DNA from: an uncultured Lentisphaerota bacterium
GTDB taxonomy: Bacteria; Verrucomicrobiota; Lentisphaeria; Victivallales; UBA1829
Direction of reading: 5' to 3'
Length of the DNA stretch: 58,568 bases
NCBI GenBank assembly: GCA_900320095.1
Contig: ONQZ01000015.1
Coordinates: forward strand, 1-58,568
In this document: positions 1 to 11,246 of the stretch, one piece after another
Numbering within the stretch: the first letter of the stretch is position 1
Layout: each line of letters opens with the position of its first letter
Notes under the pieces: generated by a model
Database searches by the model: none
The model's input: the letters and a program-made list of their open reading frames with translations, nothing else
What the model was told of the DNA's origin: nothing
Translations under genes and position numbers: made by a program

Positions 1-18
1 TCCCTTCTACACACAAAA

Positions 19-46
19 AAGGTGTTTTGAAAAATCAGGACACCTT
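19..46 (-). terminator. Intrinsic terminator overlapping stop codon
   Basis: Read on the minus strand, AAGGTGT (46-40) pairs with ACACCTT (25-19) and is followed by a T run. The stop codon of the DUF6602-like gene (37-35) lies in the loop, so the gene ends inside its own terminator. Confidence 0.65.
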
Positions 47-661
47 GTGCTTGTTTGCGCCATTGAAGCATCTTTTTGAAAAAATATGGGATAACTGTGG
101 AATAAACCAGTTTTTCCCGAGACTTATCCAATTGATAAAACTTTGTTCAGCAAAAAGATTCCCAACGATTTCGTTCAGTTTTTCCGGCACGTGGAATCTC
201 GGTTCATTATAGACAAATAAGCCTGCCGGCGGCAGCAGTTTATCGACAACTGCACCAAAACATGTTCGGGGCAAACAGATATTGCCCGAAAGTTTTTCTA
301 CTGTTTCTCTTAATTCCGAGAGAGAATCCTGTTTAGTTTTGACCTCAACAAAAGAACGGACGGAAATCATGGAAACAATTCTGAAATCACCTTCCTGGAA
401 TAAACATGGTGCATATTTATCTGATATCAGAATATCGACCTGTTTTGAAGTACATCCGACATCCGAGATAGCGAAGCCTGTTCCAACGTGGAATTCTTCA
501 CTGATATGATCCCTTATCGTTTTCCGCAGGATCGCTTCTTTGTGTTCACCATCACTTAACCAATGATGATCGCCAATTAAATCACGCACCTGGTTCTGAA
601 GGTTAGCCAGCTGCTGCCCAATGCTTCTGTGGTAACCGACTAAATCCGGCTGAATAGACAT
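35..661 (-). CDS. DUF6602-like protein
   Basis: 208-residue cytoplasmic protein resembling the DUF6602 family, whose biochemical role is unknown. The recognisable part is the block around GTGFAISD followed by KQVDILI, then a Val-Glu-Val-Lys stretch, an arrangement reminiscent of restriction-endonuclease-like folds (D ... E-x-K); nuclease activity is inference only. I chose ATG at 661-659 because GGAGG lies 7 nt upstream; the reading frame stays open further upstream but without a ribosome site. No signal peptide or membrane segment. Base composition is clearly lower in GC than the genes from 2.8 kb on, suggesting accessory or transferred DNA. It stands alone, with its own promoter and a terminator that overlaps the stop. 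Confidence 0.7.
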   Translation of the reverse strand: MSIQPDLVGYHRSIGQQLANLQNQVRDLIGDHHWLSDGEHKEAILRKTIRDHISEEFHVGTGFAISDVGCTSKQVDILISDKYAPCLFQEGDFRIVSMISVRSFVEVKTKQDSLSELRETVEKLSGNICLPRTCFGAVVDKLLPPAGLFVYNEPRFHVPEKLNEIVGNLFAEQSFINWISLGKNWFIPQLSHIFSKRCFNGANKHKVS

Positions 662-710
662 TTGAACCTCCATTCTGAAATACGGGTTAAGAGTATCAAT
701 TTGATGTTTT

Positions 711-738
711 ACTATAACACATTTCAACCGCTTTTCAA
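711..738 (-). promoter_or_regulatory. Promoter of DUF6602-like gene
   Basis: On the minus strand TTGAAA (738-733), 16-nt spacer, TATAGT (716-711), about 50 nt upstream of the chosen ATG. Confidence 0.55.
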
Positions 739-891
739 GTTTATTCCGCGATATCGTCGCAAAAGAAAAGACAGAATCATTTCAATGCCTTTTTACATCA
801 TTCATTCTTTGTCTTTCCGCATACAAAAACAAACCGGACGTGTGCGAACACATTCTTTTACACCTTTGCCGTCCGCGCCTCGCGACACCCT

Positions 892-968
892 AAAAAAAGA
901 TGCCGCGCATGAGCGAGGCTACCACGGCGGCGCAGCCGCCCCCAGCAACGCGTGGACGCCTCGCGTCC
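892..968 (-). repeat. Repeat family 2, copy 1 (inverted)
   Basis: On the minus strand: hairpin GGACGC/GCGTCC, then GCTGGGGGCG, a second hairpin GGCGG/CCGCC, then GGTAGCCTCGCT and a poly-T run. The same order of parts recurs at 2520-2590 and, shortened, at 2413-2470. Confidence 0.65.
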
Positions 969-1166
969 TTTCTTCCATCTTTTTTTCCGAAAAATGTTTG
1001 TTTTTCAAGAAAAACGGCTTGTATTTTCGTGTTGCAATGATAAAGTAAAGGCAGCGCCCAAGCAGGCCGCTGCTTTTTGAAAACCGATTGCATTCAGCAA
1101 ATGTACCGTAAACCAGCCAGTTTCAATACATTTTTGCTCGTATCTCAGGTGAATTGCGCCCAGGTG

Positions 1167-1184
1167 AATTGTGTCTACACAATT
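1167..1184. promoter_or_regulatory. Palindrome, possible operator
   Basis: AATTGTG-TCTA-CACAATT, a perfect 7-bp inverted repeat with a 4-nt centre, 174 nt upstream of the Sel1 gene. Size and symmetry suit a dimeric repressor site; no regulator is known. Confidence 0.3.
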
Positions 1185-1357
1185 TGCCGGACGTTTCTTC
1201 ATTCTTGCATGATACGAGCGGGTTCTGGCTGGACCTACGGTACAGTGTAAGGCATGGATCAAGCGTTCGGCTTTTTTTATGCCTGCATTACAGACTTCCT
1301 CCCGTGAGTCTTTTGCTTTCCAATCGGCAAAAACAACATCAAAGAAGAGGTCAGACT

Positions 1358-2380
1358 ATGGAAATCAAGATCGAATGTCCTTGGTGCAACCAACATTATT
1401 CCGTCGATGAATCGTTGATTGGACAGAATGTCGAGTGCTCTGTTTGTGAAAAGGATTTTGTTGTCAGAAAGCCCAGTGCTTCTGTAGCGGTAGCAAAAAC
1501 CAAAACTGTAGATTCTTATCTTAAGAAGAAGAAAAAGAATAAACCAAGTGTTTCTGCAAATCAAAATTCAAGAAAAAGAATCTGTTTATCTAAAGGCATA
1601 ATCAAAAGAGGAATCATAGCTTTTGCCGTTCTTGTTATAGTTTTAATTCCATTATTCTTCCTTGTGCGCCATATAAAAGGCATCTCGGAAAGAGAATACA
1701 AACAAGGACTTAAAGCATACAACGAACAACGTTTTGAAGAAGCCGCGGAAATGTTTCAAAAAGCAACTGAACATGGACATGAAAAGGCAAATTGTGAACG
1801 TCAAAAGGCTTTAAGTGAGTTCTATTACTTAGAAGGAGAAAAAGCAAATAGAGAAGGTCGTTTTGATGAAGCTATCCAGTTCTTTCAAAAAGCTGCGGAA
1901 TTTGGGAACGACAAGGCGAAAACAAAACACCAAGAAACAATGGCGGAAGTCAGTTATATAATGGGAATAAACGCATTTGATGCACATCGTTATGAAGATG
2001 CTGTCGAATTCTTTCAAAAAGCTGCGGAATTTGGAAAACCGGAGGCACAGCTAATACTAGGACTATGCTTTTTTAATGGAGATGGCATTAAAAAAGATGA
2101 AGATGAAGCTGTAAAATGGATTCGAAGAGCTGCGGAACAAAACAATCAGGAGGCAGAATTCAGACTTGGATTATGTTATCTGGCAGGAATAGGAGTTAAT
2201 CGCCGAGAAGAAGAAGCCGTATACTGGTTTCAACGAGCAGCAGAACAGGGCCACATTGATGCAATGACCGAACTTGCAAAATGCTATAGCGAAGGTAAAG
2301 GAGTAAGGAAAGATAGGGAGAAAGCTCACGAGTGGTTTGACAAAGCTTCAAAGGCCATATTAGAAAGAGGAAAAAAATAA
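1358..2380 (+). CDS. Zinc-ribbon, membrane-anchored Sel1-repeat protein
   Basis: 340-residue protein. Residues 7-30 form a CxxC ... CxxC zinc ribbon of the MJ0042 type (Cys7, 10, 27, 30). A Lys-rich linker follows, then one membrane helix near 85-104. The rest (110-340) is TPR/Sel1-like helical repeats with the recurring FFQKAAEFG and AEQ-LGLCY-G-GV pattern. Sel1 repeats usually bind other proteins; the ligand is unknown. Start ATG at 1358 has AAGAGG 7 nt upstream; the upstream in-frame extension is not supported. Internal repeats are almost identical in DNA (near 1880-1903 and 2010-2033), indicating recent repeat duplication. AT-rich codon use and flanking repeat-family-2 copies mark it as accessory. 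Confidence 0.75.
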   Translation: MEIKIECPWCNQHYSVDESLIGQNVECSVCEKDFVVRKPSASVAVAKTKTVDSYLKKKKKNKPSVSANQNSRKRICLSKGIIKRGIIAFAVLVIVLIPLFFLVRHIKGISEREYKQGLKAYNEQRFEEAAEMFQKATEHGHEKANCERQKALSEFYYLEGEKANREGRFDEAIQFFQKAAEFGNDKAKTKHQETMAEVSYIMGINAFDAHRYEDAVEFFQKAAEFGKPEAQLILGLCFFNGDGIKKDEDEAVKWIRRAAEQNNQEAEFRLGLCYLAGIGVNRREEEAVYWFQRAAEQGHIDAMTELAKCYSEGKGVRKDREKAHEWFDKASKAILERGKK

Positions 2381-2412
2381 TAGATGCATTTCGATAATGA
2401 AATACACTATTT

Positions 2413-2470
2413 GCAGGGGTGCGCATCCGCGCGCCTTGGTAAGCTCGCTCGCAATCGACAATCTTTTTTT
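2413..2470 (+). repeat. Repeat family 2, copy 2 (partial)
   Basis: GCAGGGGTGCGC, GCGCGCC, then GGTAAGCTCGCTCGC and a seven-T run. It shares the GGTA-GCTCGCT core with copies at 892-968 (inverted) and 2520-2590 but lacks the first hairpin. Confidence 0.55.
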
Positions 2471-2519
2471 CAGCAGGGGCGCGAACGGCAGAGTTTAAGG
2501 ACATGCTTGTGAATGGGGA

Positions 2520-2590
2520 GGACGCTTTCGCGTCCCGCTTCGCTGGGGGCGCTGTGCGCCTCGGTATGCTCGCTTACGCTCGACATTTTT
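2520..2590 (+). repeat. Repeat family 2, copy 3
   Basis: Hairpin GGACGC-TTTC-GCGTCC, then GCTGGGGGCG, hairpin GGCGC-TGT-GCGCC partly overlapping it, then GGTATGCTCGCT and a T-rich end. Same order of parts as the inverted copy at 892-968. Confidence 0.6.
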
Positions 2591-2642
2591 ATATTTCCGC
2601 GTGACGCGAACAGCATAATCTTCTTCCCCCCCTAATGCAAAA

Positions 2643-2679
2643 CGGGCTGCCCGAGATGATTCGGACAGCCCGATTTTTT
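2643..2679. terminator. Hairpin terminator
   Basis: CGGGCTG (2643-2649) pairs with CAGCCCG (2666-2672), extended by CCGA/TCGG; ATTTTTT follows on the plus strand and TTTT on the minus strand. Probably ends ankyrin-gene transcription (minus) and may act in both directions. Confidence 0.65.
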
Positions 2680-2726
2680 CAGGATGCCTGCCGTTCAAGG
2701 TTCAGCTCACGGCAAGCTCAATATGC

Positions 2727-2772
2727 GTGCTCTCGCGCAGCAGAGCACTACCTCAGTGGAGGCACCGCCTCC
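2727..2772 (-). repeat. Repeat family 1, copy A (paired hairpins)
   Basis: On the minus strand, starting right after the ankyrin stop codon: hairpin GGAGGC-GGT-GCCTCC, ACTGAG, GTAGTGC, hairpin GTGCTCT/AGAGCAC... with loop GCTGCGCG. Same architecture as copies at 46464, 55619, 55678 and 56557. Confidence 0.7.
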
Positions 2773-5046
2773 TCACTTCTTGAGCTTGGAGGAGAGGAGC
2801 GCCTTGATCTCGTCGTTCGCAGCGGCGTCCACGATCTTCTGCGTGACCTTCACGTTCATGGCGAGCAGGCGCTTGACCATGTCGACGTTTCCGGCGCGCG
2901 CGGCGAGCATGACCGGGGTCTCGCCCGCCTTGTTCGGGAGGTCTTCCTTGATGCTGTAGTACAGGAGCTTGCGGACGGTCTCGTCGTCGGCGGTCGCGGC
3001 GCAGAGATGCAGCACGCTGTTGCCGTCCTTGTCGACGCCGTTCACGTTCGGCATCTTGTCGGCGAGGAACTTCACGATCTCGGGGTATTTCGCGCCGGCG
3101 ATGAGGACGGTGGTGCCGTCGTTCGCGGTGGCGGCGAAGTTCGCCTTCTTGCTCACGAGGAACTTCACGAGCGCGACGTTTCCGCTGAAAGCGGCGCAGT
3201 GGAGCGGGGTGATGCCGCCCTTGTCGGCGAGGTTGACCTCCGCCTTCTTTTCGAGCAGGAAATTCACGGTGGAAGCCTTGCCGCGTTCGGCGGCGTAGAA
3301 GATCGGCGTGCGGCCGTTCTCAGCGATGGCGTTCACGTCCGCGCCCGCCTGGACGAGGTCCTTCACCATGTCGAGGTTGCCGCGTGCGGCTGCCTGATGC
3401 AGCGGCGTGAGCCCCGCCTTCGTGGCGACGGTCGGATCCGCGCCGTACGTCACGAGGCTCTTCACCATGTCATACGTGCCCATGCGTGCGGCGTCGTACA
3501 GCGGGGTCGCGCCGGACTTTTCGATCTGGGTGCGCGGGGTGCACGCCCGGACCTTCAGCAGGTAGGTGATGATCGATTCCTGTTTCTTCAGGACGGCGCA
3601 GTGGAGCAGCGACATACCGGAATTGTCGACGGCGTTCGGGTCGACCTTGCTCTTCCCTGCGCTGTCGAGGTTGCTCAGGATGGTGAAATTGCCGTTTTCG
3701 ACGCAGTAGAACGCGGGCGTGCGGCCCTTCTCGTCCTTGCCGTTCACGTCGGCGCCTTCCTCGATCTTCTTGAACGCGTTTTCCCAGTCCTTTTCCTTCA
3801 GGTACGCGAACATCTCCTTGTTGAGCTTGGCAACGCGCTTCGCCTCCGCGCGGGCGGCGGCGTTCGCTTCGTACTCAAGTTTGAGCTGGGCGATCTTCGC
3901 CTCGCGGGCCTGAACGGCCGCCTCGCGCATCTGGATGCGTTTTTCGCGTTCCTCGTCGTCGATGCCCTCCTCGTCCGGATCGGGCGTTTCCTCGAGCGGG
4001 ACCATCGCCTCGAAATCGGGCGGAACATCCTCGTCGTCGCCCTCAAGCGCCTTTTCGCCGGCTTCGCCGTCCTCCAGCGCGCCCGCCGCGGCCGCCATAC
4101 CGGCCTGCACGGCTTCGAGGATGGAGTCTTCGGAGATATTGAGGGTGACCACGGCGTCGTTGCCCTTGGTCTCGATCTTCAGGTTTTCGAAGATTTTGGC
4201 GGCTTCGTTCGCGTTCTCCTCTTCGCCATCCGCCGGGGTCAGCATCTTCTTCAGCGATTCGAACTGTTCCACGAACTCGCCGCGCGCCTTGGCGTCGTTG
4301 AACCGGGCGGTCAGGAGGAGATCGATGGAGTTGTCCGCGCCGGACGCGATGCGGAAGATGAGGCTCTTCAGATCATCCGACTCGCCAAGGAGCCCCTTGA
4401 GCTGTTCGATCTGGTCGCTCATTCCCTCGGCGCCGGTCCTGGCGTCACCGGCCAGGTATTTCATGAGGCCGTCGCGGTCGAACGCGATTGCGAAAATGGA
4501 TTCGTCGGCCTTCAGGGAACGCACCAGCGCGGACGGAGCCTCGACCTCGGGATAGAGCGCCGGCTTCGCATCCATGTCTTCCGTGAGGACGGCCTGGATC
4601 ATGTCTTCGGAGACGACCATCACGATGAAGTGGGCGGAATTCTCCTCATCCTTGATCTCATAGGCTTCCGCATCCTCGAATTCGACCTTCTGAGCGGTGA
4701 AAGCCGTGTTTTCCGTCACGATCTTCTTGAGCTCGCCGGATTTGCCTTTCACGTTGGCGATCAGCCCGGCACGGTGGTCCGGCGTGACGAAGACAACGAG
4801 CTGGGCGTTCTTGTCGTCCGCCTTGATCCCGGCGGATTCGAGCATTTCATCCGGATCGATCTCAAAGGACTTCAGAATGGAGCCGAACGCGGGCGATGCA
4901 AGCAGGGCCTCGAAGTTCACATACACCGCGGCGGCTGCATCCGACGGCATATAGGCGGTAACAGGCTCCGCGCCGAACGTGGTTATCGTGGCAAATGCGA
5001 GAGCCAGGGAGACGGCTGCCGTTTTCAAAGCAAGTTTTATATTCAT
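2773..5046 (-). CDS. Exported ankyrin-repeat protein
   Basis: 757 residues with a clear Sec signal peptide (cleavage near residue 25, after TFGA). Residues 26-365 form a domain resembling DUF3352-type proteins (opening with PSDAAAAVYV), function unknown. A charged Glu/Ala/Arg segment, probably coiled coil, covers about 365-410. Roughly nine ankyrin repeats fill 415-757 (recurring G-TPLH-AA-G and V-LL--GADVN patterns); ankyrin repeats bind proteins. The export signal puts these repeats in the periplasm or on the surface, unusual for a long ankyrin array. Start ATG at 5046 has GAAAGG upstream and a strong promoter at 5148-5176. The stop codon directly abuts a paired-hairpin repeat. Confidence 0.8.
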   Translation of the reverse strand: MNIKLALKTAAVSLALAFATITTFGAEPVTAYMPSDAAAAVYVNFEALLASPAFGSILKSFEIDPDEMLESAGIKADDKNAQLVVFVTPDHRAGLIANVKGKSGELKKIVTENTAFTAQKVEFEDAEAYEIKDEENSAHFIVMVVSEDMIQAVLTEDMDAKPALYPEVEAPSALVRSLKADESIFAIAFDRDGLMKYLAGDARTGAEGMSDQIEQLKGLLGESDDLKSLIFRIASGADNSIDLLLTARFNDAKARGEFVEQFESLKKMLTPADGEEENANEAAKIFENLKIETKGNDAVVTLNISEDSILEAVQAGMAAAAGALEDGEAGEKALEGDDEDVPPDFEAMVPLEETPDPDEEGIDDEEREKRIQMREAAVQAREAKIAQLKLEYEANAAARAEAKRVAKLNKEMFAYLKEKDWENAFKKIEEGADVNGKDEKGRTPAFYCVENGNFTILSNLDSAGKSKVDPNAVDNSGMSLLHCAVLKKQESIITYLLKVRACTPRTQIEKSGATPLYDAARMGTYDMVKSLVTYGADPTVATKAGLTPLHQAAARGNLDMVKDLVQAGADVNAIAENGRTPIFYAAERGKASTVNFLLEKKAEVNLADKGGITPLHCAAFSGNVALVKFLVSKKANFAATANDGTTVLIAGAKYPEIVKFLADKMPNVNGVDKDGNSVLHLCAATADDETVRKLLYYSIKEDLPNKAGETPVMLAARAGNVDMVKRLLAMNVKVTQKIVDAAANDEIKALLSSKLKK

Positions 5047-5147
5047 AATATCGGGCCTTTCTTTGGCTGAAGTTGAATGGTTTCAGGCGGGGCGGACACG
5101 GCCGGACGCACGGAGGCGCGGCGCAAAGTGCGCGTGTCCTTACTTGT

Positions 5148-5176
5148 ATTATACAGCGGAAAACGCAAAATTGCAA
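5148..5176 (-). promoter_or_regulatory. Promoter of ankyrin gene
   Basis: Minus strand TTGCAA (5176-5171), 17-nt spacer, TATAAT (5153-5148), the best -10 match in the window. Confidence 0.65.
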
Positions 5177-5185
5177 GCCCAAAAG

Positions 5186-5221
5186 CCGAAAAAATCGTAT
5201 ATTTTTCCGAAAAAATCGTAT
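5186..5221. repeat. 15-bp direct repeat in divergent promoter region
   Basis: CCGAAAAAATCGTAT occurs at 5186-5200 and again at 5207-5221, 21 bp apart start to start (two helical turns). Spacing suits a regulator binding one DNA face; it sits just upstream of the ankyrin promoter. Confidence 0.55.
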
Positions 5222-5318
5222 TTCCGAACTATTTTCAGCCTTTTCAGGCGGGATGATTCCCCCTTTGAGGGCTGGGGGATCGACGCCCTCATTTTCCGCG
5301 ATTTCGTCCGCTTTCGAT

Positions 5319-5346
5319 TTGACTTTTCCGGCAAACAGGCTATCTT
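5319..5346 (+). promoter_or_regulatory. Promoter of rhaM-GH2 operon
   Basis: TTGACT (5319-5324), 16-nt spacer, TATCTT (5341-5346), 60 nt upstream of rhaM. Confidence 0.55.
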
Positions 5347-5405
5347 TAATTCAATATACCATTTCCGTGGAAAAAGAACAACGACGCGAAACAAGGAGTC
5401 CCTCT

Positions 5406-5720
5406 ATGGAGCAGTCCGCCTTTGTCATGAAGCTGAAACCCGGCGTGATCGAGGAATACAAACGCCGTCACGACGAGATCTGGCCCGAGGTCCTGAAGGC
5501 GCACACGCTCGCCGGGATCCGCGATTACTCCATCTTTTACGACCCGGAGACGCTGATGCTCTTCGCCGTGCGCCGCCTCACTGCGGACGAGACCACGGAG
5601 ACGCTGAAGGAGGAAGCCTGCATCCGCAAGTGGTGGGATTACAACGCCGACCTCATGGAGTGCAAGCCGGACAACGAGCCGTGTTCGCGCCCGCTCCGCC
5701 TCGTGTTCCACATGGACTGA
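5406..5720 (+). CDS. rhaM: L-rhamnose mutarotase
   Basis: Interconverts the alpha and beta anomers of L-rhamnose in the cytoplasm, feeding rhamnose catabolism. The 104-residue length equals that of the E. coli enzyme. Tyr18 and His22 (EYKRRHDEIWPE) and the Trp76-Trp77 pair fall at the same numbers as the catalytic and binding residues known there. ATG at 5406 has AAGGAG 7 nt upstream; the longer frame upstream is untranslated leader. The next gene, an exported GH2 enzyme, starts 30 nt downstream and is probably cotranscribed, which points to a rhamnose- and galactose-containing glycan such as rhamnogalacturonan. Confidence 0.92.
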   Translation: MEQSAFVMKLKPGVIEEYKRRHDEIWPEVLKAHTLAGIRDYSIFYDPETLMLFAVRRLTADETTETLKEEACIRKWWDYNADLMECKPDNEPCSRPLRLVFHMD

Positions 5721-9107
<3,387 letters not shown>

Positions 9108-9130
9108 TCTCCGCCTCAAAAAGCATTTCA

Positions 9131-9170
9131 CCGGGAGCGTCCCGATCAGGATGCCCCCGGCAATTTTATT
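9131..9170 (+). terminator. Terminator after GH2 gene
   Basis: Twelve-position stem (9131-9142 with 9149-9160, one mismatch, one G-T pair) and a 6-nt loop, followed by CAATTTTATT. Lies between convergent genes. Confidence 0.6.
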
Positions 9171-9181
9171 CTTGTTTCAGC

Positions 9182-11050
9182 TCACTTGCGGCGCGGCCTG
9201 CCGCCGTGCTGACCGCCTTTTTTCCGCTCGTCCGGCGGGCGTTTTCCCTCGTGTTTTCCGCCGGGACGACGACTGTGCCCGGATCCGACGTCGCGGTCGC
9301 GCCGGAGCATATCGCGCTGGCCTCGGCGCTCGGCGAGGCCCTTGTTGACCCGGATCGGCTGTCCGTCGGGCGTGGTCTCGGCGCAGTACATGGCGCAGCC
9401 CATGGTCATGGCGAGCGGGATGAAGTCCTGCACCTGCTTCGGGCTCCAATGGTATTTCGCGAGGTAGCCGTCGACCACACGCATATGGCGCTCCGTACAG
9501 CCGGGGAAGTTCGAGATGAAGTACGGGATCATGAACTGCTTTTTCCCGGTCGCGGCGTTCACGCGGTCGAAGATGTCCTTGAACTTGTCGAATACGCCCG
9601 CCTGCCCCTTCCGCATCAGGCGCAGGACCTCGCCGTCGAGGTGTTCCGGCGCGACGCTGAGCTGGCCGCCGACGTGGTCGCGGATGATCTTTTCGGTCAG
9701 ACGCGGCTGGATCAGCGCGAGGTCGAGGCGGATGCCGGAGTTGATGAAGACGTGTTTCACGCCGGGGATGCGTTTGATGCGGTCAAGCAGGTCCATAAGC
9801 GGCTTCTCGTCCGCGTGGTAGTTCGGGCAGATCGAGGGGAACAGGCACGAGATGCGGCGGCACTTTCTGCATTTTTCCGGGTCGAACGGCCCATGCCCGT
9901 AGATGTTGCCCGCCGCGCCGCCGATGTCGCTGATCGTGCCGTGGAAATACGGCTGTTTCGCGAGATTGTCGATGCCGCGCACGATGCTTTCCGGCGACCT
10001 CGAAACGAGGTGGTGGTTCTGGTGCGACACGAGCCCGCAGAACGCGCATCCGCCGGGGCAGCCGCGCACCACGGGCACGGAGTCGCGGATCACGTCCCAA
10101 GCGGGGATGCGCTCGGCGTAGCTCCAGTGCGGCACACCGGTGAACGGCAGTTCGCAGACGTGGTCGAACTCGGCGGTGGTCATCGGCGGGCGCGGTGGCT
10201 CGACGAGCAGGATGCGGCCGCGCGTCCACTGGACTAGTCGGCGTCCGTTCCACGGGTTCATCTCCGCCTCGACGGTCTTCGTCTGGCGCATGATGGCGTC
10301 CTTCTCGGCAGCGACCTCCTCGCAGGACGGCAGCACGACGCACGAATCGTCCGGTTTGAAGGCTTCGCTCTCGCGTCCGCCGAGGTAACGGCACGTGCCG
10401 CGGATGCCGTCGAGCGGCTGATTATGTTTAATCCGGTCGAATATCTCAAGCATGGTGAGCTCGCCCATGCCGTAGCACAGCAGGTCGGCCTTCGCGTCCA
10501 CCAGCACGGACGGGCGCATCTTGTCCTGCCAGTAGTCGTAATGCGCCACACGCCGCAGGCTCGCCTCGACGCCGCCCAGGATCACGGGCAGGCCGGGGAA
10601 CGCCTGCCGCACGAGCTGGCTGTACACCACGGACGCGTGTGGCGGACACAGCCCAGTCTTCCCGCCCGGCGAATACATGTCCTCGTGGCGCAGGCGGCGG
10701 CCCGCCGTGTAGAGCTTCACCATGGAGTCCATGTTGCCGCTCGCCACGCCGGATCCGAGCAGAGGCCGCCCGAACGTCTTCACGCTGTCGGAATCTTTCC
10801 AGTCAGGCTGTGCCACGATGCCGACACGGTATCCGGCGTCCAGCAGCACACGCGCGATAAGCGGCGGCCCGAACGTCGGATGGTCCACGTATGCGTCGCC
10901 GGTCACGATCAGGATGTCGATCGCGTCCCAGCCGCGCGCCTCCATTTCCGCACGGGTCATCGGGACGAATGCTGTAAGTTCTTCGCGGGTCATGGTCTCC
11001 AGTGGGGATGCGGACGGTTCGGGTTCAGAAAAGGCGGATGATCGTTTCAT
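9182..11050 (-). CDS. YgiQ-family radical SAM protein
   Basis: 622 residues. N-terminal YgiQ domain with the signature VTGDAYVDHPTFG, GGVEASLRR and HYDYW, then a radical SAM core whose cluster motif RGCPGGCAFCGL (CxxxCxxC) lies near residue 330. A further Cys cluster (CRKCRRISC ... CP) follows, as in E. coli YgiQ (739 residues). The reaction is unknown; members are cytoplasmic Fe-S enzymes. The C-terminal 50 residues are a basic Arg/Lys/Gly tail. The ATG at 11050 lies only about 5 nt from a plausible -10, so the message may be leaderless or start at the in-frame ATG at 10993, preceded by GGAG; I kept the longer form. Gene stands alone. Confidence 0.9.
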   Translation of the reverse strand: MKRSSAFSEPEPSASPLETMTREELTAFVPMTRAEMEARGWDAIDILIVTGDAYVDHPTFGPPLIARVLLDAGYRVGIVAQPDWKDSDSVKTFGRPLLGSGVASGNMDSMVKLYTAGRRLRHEDMYSPGGKTGLCPPHASVVYSQLVRQAFPGLPVILGGVEASLRRVAHYDYWQDKMRPSVLVDAKADLLCYGMGELTMLEIFDRIKHNQPLDGIRGTCRYLGGRESEAFKPDDSCVVLPSCEEVAAEKDAIMRQTKTVEAEMNPWNGRRLVQWTRGRILLVEPPRPPMTTAEFDHVCELPFTGVPHWSYAERIPAWDVIRDSVPVVRGCPGGCAFCGLVSHQNHHLVSRSPESIVRGIDNLAKQPYFHGTISDIGGAAGNIYGHGPFDPEKCRKCRRISCLFPSICPNYHADEKPLMDLLDRIKRIPGVKHVFINSGIRLDLALIQPRLTEKIIRDHVGGQLSVAPEHLDGEVLRLMRKGQAGVFDKFKDIFDRVNAATGKKQFMIPYFISNFPGCTERHMRVVDGYLAKYHWSPKQVQDFIPLAMTMGCAMYCAETTPDGQPIRVNKGLAERRGQRDMLRRDRDVGSGHSRRPGGKHEGKRPPDERKKGGQHGGRPRRK

Positions 11051-11054
11051 AACA

Positions 11055-11082
11055 AATATACAGCAAAAACGTCAAATTGCAA
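11055..11082 (-). promoter_or_regulatory. Promoter of YgiQ gene
   Basis: Minus strand TTGCAA, 16-nt spacer, TATATT about 5 nt before the ATG, implying an extremely short or absent leader. Confidence 0.45.
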
Positions 11083-11176
11083 TCCCTCCAGAAGGAAAGC
11101 GACGCGTCTTCGTGTCGCGCGCCCTGCCATATCATGAAAAATACGCCGCGGAAGCCGCCTTTTTTCCGTTCCGGGG

Positions 11177-11205
11177 TTGCCTTTTTCCCGAATACGGTGT
11201 ATTTT
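11177..11205 (+). promoter_or_regulatory. Promoter of 11.2 kb operon
   Basis: TTGCCT (11177-11182), 17-nt spacer, TATTTT (11200-11205), about 40 nt before the first ATG. Confidence 0.5.
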
Positions 11206-11246
11206 ATTTGTTTGTAACGAATTTTTCCACCTGAAAGGTATCCACT

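Larger units (their letters stand above)
739..1357. other. Intergenic region before the Sel1 gene
   Basis: About 620 nt with no convincing gene; open frames here lack ribosome sites. It holds one inverted copy of repeat family 2 (892-968), a direct repeat CAGGTGAATTG (1146 and 1161 area) and an 18-bp palindrome at 1167-1184. Confidence 0.6.
5047..5405. other. Divergent promoter region, ankyrin / rhaM
   Basis: 359 nt holding both outward promoters and a 15-bp direct repeat. No gene seen. Confidence 0.6.

Noticed and set aside
662..1048. 128-residue frame upstream of repeat copy 1
   Set aside because: No ribosome site, runs through a promoter and a palindromic repeat.
2635..5070. 811-residue frame on the plus strand over the ankyrin gene
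   Set aside because: Shadow frame; the minus-strand protein has a signal peptide and clear ankyrin repeats.
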